Assembly: GCA_013141115.1 (NCBI GenBank)
Contig: JABFRP010000002.1
Span: 407,648-471,647 of the forward strand
DNA from: Ferruginibacter sp.
GTDB taxonomy: Bacteria; Bacteroidota; Bacteroidia; Chitinophagales; Chitinophagaceae
Length of the DNA: 64,000 bases
Direction of reading: 5' to 3'
Shown one piece after another: positions 44,299-52,629 of the stretch (the first letter of the stretch is position 1; the number at the start of each line of letters is the position of its first letter). Below the pieces are notes generated by a model. That model worked only from the letters and a program-made list of their open reading frames with translations. It did not search any database and was not told the origin of the DNA. The translations under genes and the position numbers were made by a program.

Positions 44299-45237
44299 TT
44301 AGGGGTTTTGTGGTTTAGGTGATTGTATAAAACTGATCGCTTCTTTTATTTTAGTAATGCATTCTTCGCTTTCTGCTGCCGCCGGTAAATACTTTGCAAA
44401 TTTTACAGCATCGCCGCAACGAAGTGCTGTAGCTACTGCACTAATGATATCAGCCGGCAATTTATTATCAGCTAAATGTACCAGTATATCACCGGTAGTT
44501 TTATTCATTACGCTTACATTTTGTTTACGGCTGATGTACCTTTTAAATATTTCAGCAATGCCTGTATGGTATTGTTTTATTGTATCAGCATTTTGCAGGT
44601 TTAATTGTTTCAGTTGTTCAAGCTGTTGCATTGCCTCGTCATAGGGAGAAATTTTAGAGGAGAAAGCTGGCAAGGGAGCTTTCTTTTTATTTTTAAAATA
44701 CCACCAAATAAAAAAGCCGGCAATCAGTAATAATAAAATTCCACCACCAATATAATACCATAAATAATTTTCAACAGTAACGTTCATTATAGGTTTAATA
44801 TCCCTTAGCTGGCTGGAAGTATCTGTAGCTGTATAGCCCACATTTATCGTCATCGAGTCGGTAAATACACTTATTGCAGTATCATCCTTTACCGGGTTAA
44901 AGTTGATGCTAAATGCAGGTGTATTCCATCTGCCGGAGTCGAAGCTGGTAAGAGTAATAGTTTGCTCGAGTGTGGTGATATTGTCTGCTATAGTTGTATC
45001 AATTTTACTCCTGTCAACAATTTCAAAATGTGCTACAGAATCTGGTGTGGCAAACCAATTTGTTTTAAACGCACCGGTTGTGAAAGTGGCAACTACTTTA
45101 TATTTAACCTGCTCACCAATTAAAATATCGCTTCTGTCAACAAATGTTTTTACAGAAGGCGATTGTGCAACGACAACAGAAGAAAACAAAATAAAAATCA
45201 ATGTTATCTGTAAATATTTAATGCTATATCTATTCAT
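44299..45237 (-). CDS. BatD-like / DUF4381-type membrane protein
   Basis: From MNRYSIKYLQ (the ATG at 45258 is seven codons further up) the protein has 312 residues. A signal peptide ends near VVVAQS and a beta-type domain of some 130 residues follows (IGEQVKYKVVATFTTG). A membrane helix (about 158-178) and a cytoplasmic helical tail (PYDEAMQQLEQLKQLNL, FKRYISRK) complete it. Its position between DUF58 and the VWA gene matches the short middle gene of MoxR-type operons. Role in the complex is unknown. Confidence 0.68.
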   Translation of the reverse strand: MNRYSIKYLQITLIFILFSSVVVAQSPSVKTFVDRSDILIGEQVKYKVVATFTTGAFKTNWFATPDSVAHFEIVDRSKIDTTIADNITTLEQTITLTSFDSGRWNTPAFSINFNPVKDDTAISVFTDSMTINVGYTATDTSSQLRDIKPIMNVTVENYLWYYIGGGILLLLIAGFFIWWYFKNKKKAPLPAFSSKISPYDEAMQQLEQLKQLNLQNADTIKQYHTGIAEIFKRYISRKQNVSVMNKTTGDILVHLADNKLPADIISAVATALRCGDAVKFAKYLPAAAESEECITKIKEAISFIQSPKPQNP

Positions 45238-45278
45238 CGTACTCCAATTCCTCCCCAACAGGTCAGGGATCAGGATGT

Positions 45279-46148
45279 TTAATTTCGTTTAATAAAAAAC
45301 TGCTGCAATATTTTTACATAATCATCGTCTGTACGCACATGCAATAACTCTGCTCCTGCTTTTCTAAAATAGGCTTTGCATATTTCGCTCTGCTGCATAA
45401 AATGCTGCTGGTAATTATACCGCACCATGGCATTGCTACTATCTATCCATTTGCTTTTTTCTGTTTCTGCATCCTGCACCTGTATCAGTCCGGCATCAGG
45501 CAGTTGCATATCCATTTTATCATACACCCTTATTCCAATCACATCGTGTTTATTGCCTATCACTTTCAAATCGTTATCGTAACCCGTATCCAAAAAATCG
45601 CTTAGTAAAAAAGCAATACTTTTTTGTTTTACAGAAGTAGTAAAATACTTTATGGCCTCGTCAAGATTAGTGCCTTTTTTGGTAGCTTCCACGGTTAATA
45701 ATTCTCTTACAATATATAAAGCATGTTGCCTGCCTTTTTTAGGGGCAATGTATTTATCTATCTTATCGCTAAAAAAGATCACCCCAACTTTATCATTATT
45801 ACTTACTGCACTAAAAGTTAATACCGATGCCATTTCCACTATCAGATCTTTCTTCTGCCTTGCCACTGTACCAAATAAATTACTGGCACTGGTATCAATC
45901 AGCAGCATTACTGTTAGCTCCCTTTCTTCTTCAAATACTTTTGTAAACGGGTGACTGAACCTGGCACTCACATTCCAATCAATAAACCTTACATCATCAC
46001 CGGCATAATACTCCCTCACTTCTCTAAAGCTCATACCCTTTCCCTTAAAAGCAGAGTGATACTCCCCCGAAAACAAATGCGTGGTGATCTTTTTGCTTTT
46101 AATTTCAAGCTCCCGTACTTTGCGTTGTATTTCTTCAGTAGTTAACAT
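45279..46148 (-). CDS. DUF58 domain protein of the MoxR operon
   Basis: The 289-residue cytoplasmic protein has the DUF58 signature FREVREYYAGDDVRFIDWN (about residues 39-57) and a VWA-like fold with LLIDTSASNLFG. DUF58 proteins partner with MoxR ATPases; substrate is unknown. Start and stop overlap the moxR stop (TAATG), implying translational coupling. Confidence 0.9.
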   Translation of the reverse strand: MLTTEEIQRKVRELEIKSKKITTHLFSGEYHSAFKGKGMSFREVREYYAGDDVRFIDWNVSARFSHPFTKVFEEERELTVMLLIDTSASNLFGTVARQKKDLIVEMASVLTFSAVSNNDKVGVIFFSDKIDKYIAPKKGRQHALYIVRELLTVEATKKGTNLDEAIKYFTTSVKQKSIAFLLSDFLDTGYDNDLKVIGNKHDVIGIRVYDKMDMQLPDAGLIQVQDAETEKSKWIDSSNAMVRYNYQQHFMQQSEICKAYFRKAGAELLHVRTDDDYVKILQQFFIKRN

Positions 46149-47149
46149 TATGGCACATTTACAACACGTAATATTTCTGCAATAATCTGCTCCACATTTA
46201 CATTCTCGGCTTCTGCTTCGTAAGTTAATCCTATACGATGACGCAGTACATCTTTACAAATACTCCGCACATCCTCCGGTATTACGTAGCCACGTTTATT
46301 TAAAAAAGCATAGGCCTTTGCCGCTAAGGCTAAATTTATACTTGCTCTCGGACTTCCTCCAAAACCAATCAATGGTTTTAGCTTAGGCAAATTGTATTTA
46401 TCAGGAAAACGGGTGGCAAAAACAATATCCAGAATATAGTTCTCTACCTTTTCATCCAGGTAAACCTGCCTTACCAATTCTTTAGCGGTTAAAATTTCGC
46501 TGGTAGATGCCACCGGATTTATTGGCGGAAAACTTAACCCTAATGTATTTTGCCGAACGATCATTTGCTCCTCTTGTTTACTGGGATAACCTACAATTAC
46601 TTTAAGCATAAATCTGTCTACCTGCGCCTCCGGCAAAGGATAAGTTCCTTCCTGCTCAATAGGATTTTGTGTGGCTAAAACTAAAAAAGGCTCGGGCAAT
46701 TTGTAAGTAGTATCTCCAATGGTTACCTGCCGCTCCTGCATAGCTTCCAGTAAAGCACTCTGCACTTTTGCAGGAGCCCTGTTAATTTCATCTGCCAAAA
46801 TAAAGTTTGAAAATATTGGCCCTTTACGCACCATAAATTCATTTTTGGCCTGATTGTATATCATCGTTCCCACCACATCGGCAGGCAACAGATCCGGCGT
46901 AAATTGTATACGGCTGAATGCAGCATGCACTGTTTGCGATAGCGATTTTATCGCTAACGTTTTTGCAAGGCCGGGTACTCCTTCCAGCAATACATGGCCA
47001 TTGCTTAACAAGCCAATCAGTAACCGTTCAATCATGCCTTGCTGACCAACAATTACTTTGCTTAGTTCATCATTAATTCGGGTAACAAATCCGGATGCAT
47101 GACCAATTTTTTCGTTCAGCAAACGGATGTCTTCTGCGGTTTGTAACAT
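46148..47149 (-). CDS. MoxR family AAA+ ATPase
   Basis: The 333-residue protein carries the Walker A motif GVPGLAKT (residues 57-64), Walker B ILADEINRAPAKVQSALLEAMQ, the sensor region LATQNPIEQEGTYPLPEAQ and a C-terminal lid domain. MoxR ATPases act as chaperones in metal-cofactor or envelope-complex assembly and head operons like this one (MoxR-DUF58-BatD-like-VWA). It is the first gene; a dispersed leader element lies directly upstream. Confidence 0.92.
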   Translation of the reverse strand: MLQTAEDIRLLNEKIGHASGFVTRINDELSKVIVGQQGMIERLLIGLLSNGHVLLEGVPGLAKTLAIKSLSQTVHAAFSRIQFTPDLLPADVVGTMIYNQAKNEFMVRKGPIFSNFILADEINRAPAKVQSALLEAMQERQVTIGDTTYKLPEPFLVLATQNPIEQEGTYPLPEAQVDRFMLKVIVGYPSKQEEQMIVRQNTLGLSFPPINPVASTSEILTAKELVRQVYLDEKVENYILDIVFATRFPDKYNLPKLKPLIGFGGSPRASINLALAAKAYAFLNKRGYVIPEDVRSICKDVLRHRIGLTYEAEAENVNVEQIIAEILRVVNVP

Positions 47150-47236
47150 ATATTCTTTTTTTGGAGCCGAGCCATATCACATTTTTCAACTTCATTGGCG
47201 TCGCACTCTTGTACAATATTTCTTTATTCAGCTTTA
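47150..47236 (-). repeat. Dispersed leader element, copy C
   Basis: On the minus strand the sequence reads GCTGAATAAAGAAATATTG then TACAAGAGTGCGACGCCAA, with GGCTCGG, a C and an A-run before the moxR ATG. The core GTACAAGAGTGCGACGC is identical to copy A, and the upstream GCTSAATAAAGAWATATTG matches copy B. It stands directly before the moxR start. Confidence 0.65.
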
Positions 47237-47273
47237 CTTACATTTTATTCATTATATTTTGCAAAAAACTGTC

Positions 47274-47397
47274 GTCCCTACGGGACTTTACAAACATATG
47301 TTTTATTTTCTACCCACCTCAAACTCCTACGGAGTTAAAAACAAGTTTAGTTTTTTTTACCTCAATCTACGCAAGTTCCTCCCCAACAAGTTGGGGG
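47274..47397. repeat. Three REP-like palindromes
   Basis: GTCCCTACGGGAC (47274-47286), AACTCCTACGGAGTT (47322-47336) and CCCCAACAAGTTGGGG (about 47381-47396) lie within 125 bp. The first two share the loop TAC and the core CCTACGG. They sit in the 357-bp region between moxR and ybjQ, which has no supportable ORF. Confidence 0.55.
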
Positions 47398-47506
47398 CGC
47401 AGGGGATTATGCAATTTACATACTCTCCCTTAACAAAAATTTTGCCATCTTGATGAGTGGGACAAAAATCTGTTAAAATGATTTTACCTTTAAGAAAACC
47501 ATTTTT

Positions 47507-47839
47507 ATGATAGAACAACAATTAATCACCACTTCAAACTTATTGGAAGGCTACCGCATTACCAAACATTTGGGTATTGTACGGGGCATTACCGTACGCA
47601 GCCGTAGTTTACTGGGCAATATTGCCGGCGGCTTTCAAACCTTATTTGGTGGCAAAATCTCCATTTATGTAGAACTCTGCGAAAAAACAAGAGAAGAGGC
47701 TTTTCAATTAATGCTGCAACATGCTAACGAACGTGGCGCCAATGCCATCATCAATATGCGATATGATGCCAACGAAGTAATGAATGGCGTTACTGAAGTG
47801 CTGGCTTATGGAACGGCGGTGGTAGTGGAAAAGATTTAA
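47507..47839 (+). CDS. ybjQ: YbjQ/DUF74 heavy-metal-binding-domain protein
   Basis: The 110-residue protein is a typical member of the YbjQ family (LGIVRGITVRSRSLLGN, ANERGANAIINMRYDANEV). The family forms small oligomeric proteins of unsettled function. Its stop overlaps the convergent nadE stop by 4 bp. A near -7 element, TACCTTTA, lies about 13 nt before the ATG. Confidence 0.88.
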   Translation: MIEQQLITTSNLLEGYRITKHLGIVRGITVRSRSLLGNIAGGFQTLFGGKISIYVELCEKTREEAFQLMLQHANERGANAIINMRYDANEVMNGVTEVLAYGTAVVVEKI

Positions 47840-49518
47840 GAGAGATACTTCCCCACAATTGGCACCCGCCTACCCACCCCAAACGCTTTTGGAGAAATAC
47901 GTATTATTGGGCAAAACTGGTTACGTTTATATTCGTTGATGTTTACCATTTTCAACACCCTGTCCACCAAAGCAGCATCAAACCCTTGTGCTTTTATTTC
48001 TTTTGGCCCCTGCCTTCTTTCAATGTATTGAAATAATAATTTATCAAGAATGTTGTAGTCAGGTAAGGAGTCCGAATCTTTTTGCCCCGGCCTTAGCTCT
48101 GCACTGGGTGCTTTGGTAATAATATTTTCCGGAATAATTTCTTCATTGCGGTTGATATATTTCGCCAACGCATACACCTGCATTTTATAGCAATCGCCTA
48201 ATACACCCAATCCGCCGGCCATATCGCCATACAATGTGCCATAGCCTGTTGCCAGTTCACTTTTGTTAGAAGTGTTTAATAAGATGTACCCAAACTTATT
48301 GGCAATGGCCATCAATAAATTGCCCCTGCTGCGGCTTTGTATATTTTCTTCGGCTATACTAAAAGGGAGGTCTTTAAAAATAGGTTTCAGTTCATTTAAA
48401 AAGCTGTCGTAAATATTTTTTATCGGTACAATATCGTAAGGGTTATTTAAATTTTCACTCAACGCTTCTGCATCGCTTACACTATGCCCTGTAGAATATT
48501 CAGAGGGCATTAAAACAGCTCTCACATTATCTGCTCCTAATGCCTCACATGCAAGTGCCAATGTAACTGCACTGTCTATTCCACCACTGCTGCCCAGTAT
48601 CGCTTTGGTAAAGCCCATCTTGGTAAAATAATCTTTAATCCCCATCACAATAGCATGGTACACCTGCTCTATATTCAAATTTTCTTCTAAAGCAATGGGG
48701 TTTAATTCTTTGTCGGGCACACGGCTGGCGGGTTCAATTATTGGAGCATCAATGGTGCCATCATCATTTAAAATAAAAGATTGCAAGGCCGATTGAAACG
48801 AAGGCAACTTACCACACAAATTAGCATCTTTATCAAATACATAAGATGTACCATCAAATACAATTTCTGTCTGGCTACCTACTGCATTACAATAAAACAA
48901 AGGCAACTTGTATTTTGTAACGTTTGCTTTTATCGTTGCTTTTCTGTCTTCATCATGTGTATAATCAAATGGCGATGCCGATAAATTCAACATCACATCA
49001 GGTTGTTGCTTCATCAATTCATCCATCGGGCAAATGCGGTACATCGGGTTATCGCCCAGGTTCCAGATATCTTCACAAATGGTTACCGCTAACTTCTTTC
49101 CTTTAAACTCTATCACATTCCAATCGTAAGCCGGTTCAAAATAACGGTACTCATCAAATACATCGTAATTAGGCAGGCAGGTTTTATGAGCAACGGCCTT
49201 TACTTGCTTTTCAAATAAAAAATACGCAGCGTTAAACAGATCCTTTCCTTCTTTCACCGGGTTTTTGTCTGGCGCACCCACCAACACGCCAATAGTATCG
49301 GCATGTTCTTTTATTTCGTCAATCGCTTTGTAACATTTGCTGATAAAATCATCAAACTCTAAAAAATCTTTAGGCGCATAGCCACACACACTCAATTCGC
49401 TAAACAGGATCAGATCGCCGCCCTGTTTTTTAGCTTCTTCAATAGCGTCAATTATTTTTTGCGTATTGCTTTCAAAATTGCCTATATGATAGTTTTGCTG
49501 TGCTAAAAATATTTTCAT
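47836..49518 (-). CDS. nadE: Glutamine-dependent NAD+ synthase
   Basis: From MKIFLAQQNYHIGNF the protein has 560 residues; the ATG at 49596 would add 26 residues rich in basic and polar residues before the first strand and overlap the gldB start. The N-terminal carbon-nitrogen hydrolase triad is E41, K112 and C148. The C-terminal ATP-PPi domain has GSSGGIDS at 309-316. The enzyme converts nicotinate adenine dinucleotide plus glutamine to NAD. With nadC 3.5 kb away this gives two genes of NAD synthesis. It is divergent from gldB. Confidence 0.94.
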   Translation of the reverse strand: MKIFLAQQNYHIGNFESNTQKIIDAIEEAKKQGGDLILFSELSVCGYAPKDFLEFDDFISKCYKAIDEIKEHADTIGVLVGAPDKNPVKEGKDLFNAAYFLFEKQVKAVAHKTCLPNYDVFDEYRYFEPAYDWNVIEFKGKKLAVTICEDIWNLGDNPMYRICPMDELMKQQPDVMLNLSASPFDYTHDEDRKATIKANVTKYKLPLFYCNAVGSQTEIVFDGTSYVFDKDANLCGKLPSFQSALQSFILNDDGTIDAPIIEPASRVPDKELNPIALEENLNIEQVYHAIVMGIKDYFTKMGFTKAILGSSGGIDSAVTLALACEALGADNVRAVLMPSEYSTGHSVSDAEALSENLNNPYDIVPIKNIYDSFLNELKPIFKDLPFSIAEENIQSRSRGNLLMAIANKFGYILLNTSNKSELATGYGTLYGDMAGGLGVLGDCYKMQVYALAKYINRNEEIIPENIITKAPSAELRPGQKDSDSLPDYNILDKLLFQYIERRQGPKEIKAQGFDAALVDRVLKMVNINEYKRNQFCPIIRISPKAFGVGRRVPIVGKYLS

Positions 49519-49541
49519 AATCAGATGCCTGTTACGGAGTT

Positions 49542-49549
49542 TATCTTTG
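49542..49549 (+). promoter_or_regulatory. Candidate -7 promoter element of gldB
   Basis: TATCTTTG is an exact TAnnTTTG match, 46 nt before the gldB ATG. No -33 TTG was found at the usual spacing. Confidence 0.4.
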
Positions 49550-49595
49550 TGTTTAGAAATTAATCTATTTCTTTGTAAAGTTAAATTATTCAGCA

Positions 49596-50609
49596 ATGCG
49601 GTTATTATTTGGTTTAATTATTATAAGCAGTGTATTATTTTCCTGCAACAGCGGCGAAAAAGCACCCGATGTTTCCAACATCAGCATATCGTTAAAAACC
49701 CAGCGTTTTGAAAGAGAATTGTTTGCGCTGGATACAGCTCACTTTCAGGCTAACCTGGAGCAGCTGATAGCAAAATACCCATCTTTTGGAGAAAATTTTT
49801 TATCGGCGATTTTAGGCACCGATCCACAATGGAATGCTGATAGTGTGTCATCTTATGTAAAAGGATTTGTAGCTGCTTACAGAAATGTTTATGATAGCAG
49901 CGAAACTGTATTTAAAGATTTTTCGCCTTATGAAAAGGAATTGAAAAAAAGCTTACAATTTGTGAAATATTATTTCCCTAATTATAAAGTGCCGGAAAAC
50001 ATCATTACTTATATTGGCCCGTTAAATGGCTATGGTGATATAGTATCGGATGATGCATTAATAGTAGGCCTGCATCTTCATTTAGGCAAAAATTTTTCTT
50101 TATATAAATCAGAACTGGTACAACAAACCTATCCTGATTATATCAGCAATCATTTTGAACCGGATTACATTGTTGTAAATAATCTCAAGAATATTGTACT
50201 GGACCTTTTTCCTGAAAAACTGGAAGACAGATCTCTTGTACAGCAAATGGTGGAAAAGGGAAAAAGGTTATTTGTACTAAGTAAAGTGCTACCCGGCTCC
50301 GATGAAAATAAACTGATTGGCTATACGGCAGTACAATTAAAAGATTGTTACGAGCATGAAAAAAATATTTGGGATCTGTTTGTACAAAATAATTTGTTGC
50401 AAACCATCGACAATAATATCATTAAAAACTACATTGGCGAATCGCCTAAAACACAAGAGTTGGGTGATGCATCACCCGGATACATTGGCTCTTTTGCCGG
50501 CTGGCAAATTGTAAAAAAATACATGAAAAAATACCCGGAAACCAGCTTGCAAAAATTAATGGCCACGGATGCGGATACTATTTTTCAGGAAGCAAAGTAT
50601 AAACCTTAG
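49596..50609 (+). CDS. gldB: Gliding motility lipoprotein GldB
   Basis: The 337-residue lipoprotein has a lipobox ending LFSC (Cys17). The GldB fold shows in the segments HFQANLEQLIAKYPSFG, YFPNYKVPENIITYIGPL and GDASPGYIGSFAGWQIVKKY. In Flavobacterium GldB is needed for gliding and for assembly of the type IX secretion machinery. The gldB-nadE neighbourhood occurs in other Bacteroidota. No gldC follows. Confidence 0.93.
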   Translation: MRLLFGLIIISSVLFSCNSGEKAPDVSNISISLKTQRFERELFALDTAHFQANLEQLIAKYPSFGENFLSAILGTDPQWNADSVSSYVKGFVAAYRNVYDSSETVFKDFSPYEKELKKSLQFVKYYFPNYKVPENIITYIGPLNGYGDIVSDDALIVGLHLHLGKNFSLYKSELVQQTYPDYISNHFEPDYIVVNNLKNIVLDLFPEKLEDRSLVQQMVEKGKRLFVLSKVLPGSDENKLIGYTAVQLKDCYEHEKNIWDLFVQNNLLQTIDNNIIKNYIGESPKTQELGDASPGYIGSFAGWQIVKKYMKKYPETSLQKLMATDADTIFQEAKYKP

Positions 50610-50714
50610 GGAAAGTTTATAAAGTTTATAGGGTATGTAATGTTTATCAGGTTTACCTGCTTCAAATACTTTTCTACTTTATTCACCTTTTCTACCTTAT
50701 TTACTTTTTACGCC
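50610..50714. repeat. Degenerate GTTTATA and TTCTACTTTATT short repeats
   Basis: From 50613 to about 50655 the DNA consists of degenerate GTTTATA / AGTTTATAGGG words; from about 50665 it continues as TTTTCTACTTTATT / CACCTTTTCTACC units. Low-complexity intergenic arrays between convergent gldB and the desaturase. Confidence 0.6.
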
Positions 50715-51815
50715 CTACGCTGCAATCTGCTGTTGCATTTCTGCAGGCTTTTTTCCTAAATTTTTCATTACCCTAAAGTGAGAAGCTACCGCTTGCAGCA
50801 TGGTGGGGTATTGATTATAAGGCAGGTTAAACTCTGCACATTTTTGTTGCACAATTTTGCTGATAGCAGGATAATGAACATGGCTTACTTTAGGAAATAA
50901 ATGATGCTCAATTTGAAAATTTAAACCACCCACAAACCAGGAAATAACTTTACTCTCCATAGCAAAGTTGGAGGTTGTTTTTAATTCATGTACTGCCCAG
51001 GCAGTTTCCAGGTGTTTGGTTTCGTTAAGATCTACATGCTCAAACTCGGTATTTTCCACCACATGCGCTAACTGAAACACAATGGAAAGTGTAAGCCCCA
51101 TAGCAGCGTGCAGTAATAAAAACCCTCCCAGCCATGGAAAAAAGCTCCACTTAATAATTGGCAATATTATATAAAAAGTTAAATACCCTGTTTTGGTAAG
51201 CCAAAAAATAATTTTATTTTTTGCAGTCATTGTCCAAGCTTCGGTAGTATAAATTTTACCTGTAAAGTATTTGGTAAAATCCATAAAGAAAATCCAGAAA
51301 ATAGATGACAAAGCATAAATGGGTAATAAATATAAATGCTGAATTTTATGAGCAGGTACCCATTTTTGTGATTCGCACTGGCGTATGATAGGGCTTTTAG
51401 CAATATCATCATCAAGTCCGTCTACATTTGTATAAGTATGATGTAAAATATTGTGTTTTTGTTTCCAGAAAAAAGCACTTGCGCCCAATGCGTTTGCACT
51501 TAAGCCAAGTGCATCGTTAACCCATGGTTTGGTGGAGTAACTACCATGGTTAGCATCGTGCATTACATTAAACCCAAGGCAGGCAAACAAATAGCCAAGA
51601 GCTACACAAATTAACAACGCAGGTAAGGCAGATAAACTACCCAGCATTAAAAAAAGGTATCCTGTAACCGCTGCACTAATTAAAATTATTGTTTTGCTAA
51701 ATAATCTCCAATCACCGGTTTTTTTAATCTTATTTTTTTCAAAATATTCATCTACTGCTGTTTTAAGACTTTGATAAAATTCGTTGTGACGATTTGAAAA
51801 AGTAATTTTTGGCAT
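50715..51815 (-). CDS. Membrane fatty-acid desaturase
   Basis: The 366-residue integral membrane di-iron enzyme has the three histidine boxes: H86-D-A-N-H90-G-S, H121-NIL-H125-H126 and Q301-IEHH305. The QxxHH third box places it near the front-end/acyl-lipid desaturases that introduce a cis double bond; no cytochrome b5 domain is attached. It probably adjusts membrane fluidity. The regulation and electron donor are not visible here. Confidence 0.9.
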   Translation of the reverse strand: MPKITFSNRHNEFYQSLKTAVDEYFEKNKIKKTGDWRLFSKTIILISAAVTGYLFLMLGSLSALPALLICVALGYLFACLGFNVMHDANHGSYSTKPWVNDALGLSANALGASAFFWKQKHNILHHTYTNVDGLDDDIAKSPIIRQCESQKWVPAHKIQHLYLLPIYALSSIFWIFFMDFTKYFTGKIYTTEAWTMTAKNKIIFWLTKTGYLTFYIILPIIKWSFFPWLGGFLLLHAAMGLTLSIVFQLAHVVENTEFEHVDLNETKHLETAWAVHELKTTSNFAMESKVISWFVGGLNFQIEHHLFPKVSHVHYPAISKIVQQKCAEFNLPYNQYPTMLQAVASHFRVMKNLGKKPAEMQQQIAA

Positions 51816-51942
51816 AGCAAATTATTGATGTGATAGCGCTGTATCACGCTGGTTTTAAATAAAAGTTTTAAGTTAAATTTATTAGGAATTAAATTTTGGG
51901 CCTGACGCTTAAAGGTACGTGTTAAAGCAACACAAAGCTCTT

Positions 51943-52329
51943 TTAGTTGAGCTTAAAAGGTGTACTCATTTGAAAGGAAGGAATGACGACAGTAAAGGTT
52001 TTTTTATTAGCAATATTCTCCATAAGATAAGTGCCATGCATCTTTCCAATTTCTGTTCTAAGATTACAACCGCTGATGTATTGATACAATTCGCCGGGGT
52101 TAATTTGTGGTTGTACACCAACAACACCTTCACCTTCAACTTCTTTAAGGCTTCCGTTACTATCGTAAATGTACCAGTGGCGGCTTAATAATTTTACCGG
52201 AAAAGCATTATTATTTTCAATGGTGATCTTATACGCAAACATAAACTCATTGTTAACCGGGTTGCTGTAATCCGGCTGGTAGTATGTTTCCACACTTATC
52301 TTAATACCTTCTGATATTTTTGAAACCAT
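51943..52329 (-). CDS. apaG: ApaG domain protein
   Basis: From MVSKISEGIKISVET the protein has 128 residues, the family size; the ATG at 52404 would add 25 hydrophobic residues and is rejected. The ApaG fibronectin-like fold is recognisable from FAYKITIENNNAFPVKLLSRHW and IYDSNGSLKEVEGEGVVGVQP. Despite its name from E. coli (Co2+/Mg2+ efflux phenotype), its biochemical role is not established. Confidence 0.93.
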   Translation of the reverse strand: MVSKISEGIKISVETYYQPDYSNPVNNEFMFAYKITIENNNAFPVKLLSRHWYIYDSNGSLKEVEGEGVVGVQPQINPGELYQYISGCNLRTEIGKMHGTYLMENIANKKTFTVVIPSFQMSTPFKLN

Positions 52330-52380
52330 AGGTTGAGTTTGCTGTAAAAATAGTAATAAAATTATCCTTTTGCTGTAATT

Positions 52381-52388
52381 TAGTTTTG
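52381..52388 (+). promoter_or_regulatory. Candidate -7 element before the 4Fe-4S protein gene
   Basis: TAGTTTTG fits TAnnTTTG exactly, 18 nt before the ATG at 52407. Confidence 0.3.
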
Positions 52389-52406
52389 ATATTAAATTAA
52401 ACAACT

Positions 52407-52628
52407 ATGTCGCTAAAAACACATCGTTATAGTAACGGAACTGTTACTGTAATTTGGCAACCTGATATTTGTATTCACTCAGCTATTTGCTTTAAAGGTT
52501 TGGCCAAAATTTTTGCCCCCAGGTGCAGGCCATGGATTGATATGAGCCAAGCTAAAACCGAACGCATTATTGAGCAGGTAAAGCAATGCCCCTGTGGAGC
52601 TTTAAGTTATTTGATGAATGAGGTTTAA
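52407..52628 (+). CDS. Divergent 4Fe-4S mono-cluster protein (YjdI type)
   Basis: The 73-residue protein has five cysteines, C22 and C28 (CIHSAIC), C40 and C61/C63 (CPCGAL), the pattern of the Fer4_19/YjdI domain. It presumably carries a single iron-sulfur cluster and works with other redox proteins; partner unknown. It ends one base before the (restored) end of the convergent SUI1 gene. Confidence 0.88.
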   Translation: MSLKTHRYSNGTVTVIWQPDICIHSAICFKGLAKIFAPRCRPWIDMSQAKTERIIEQVKQCPCGALSYLMNEV

Positions 52629-52629
52629 A

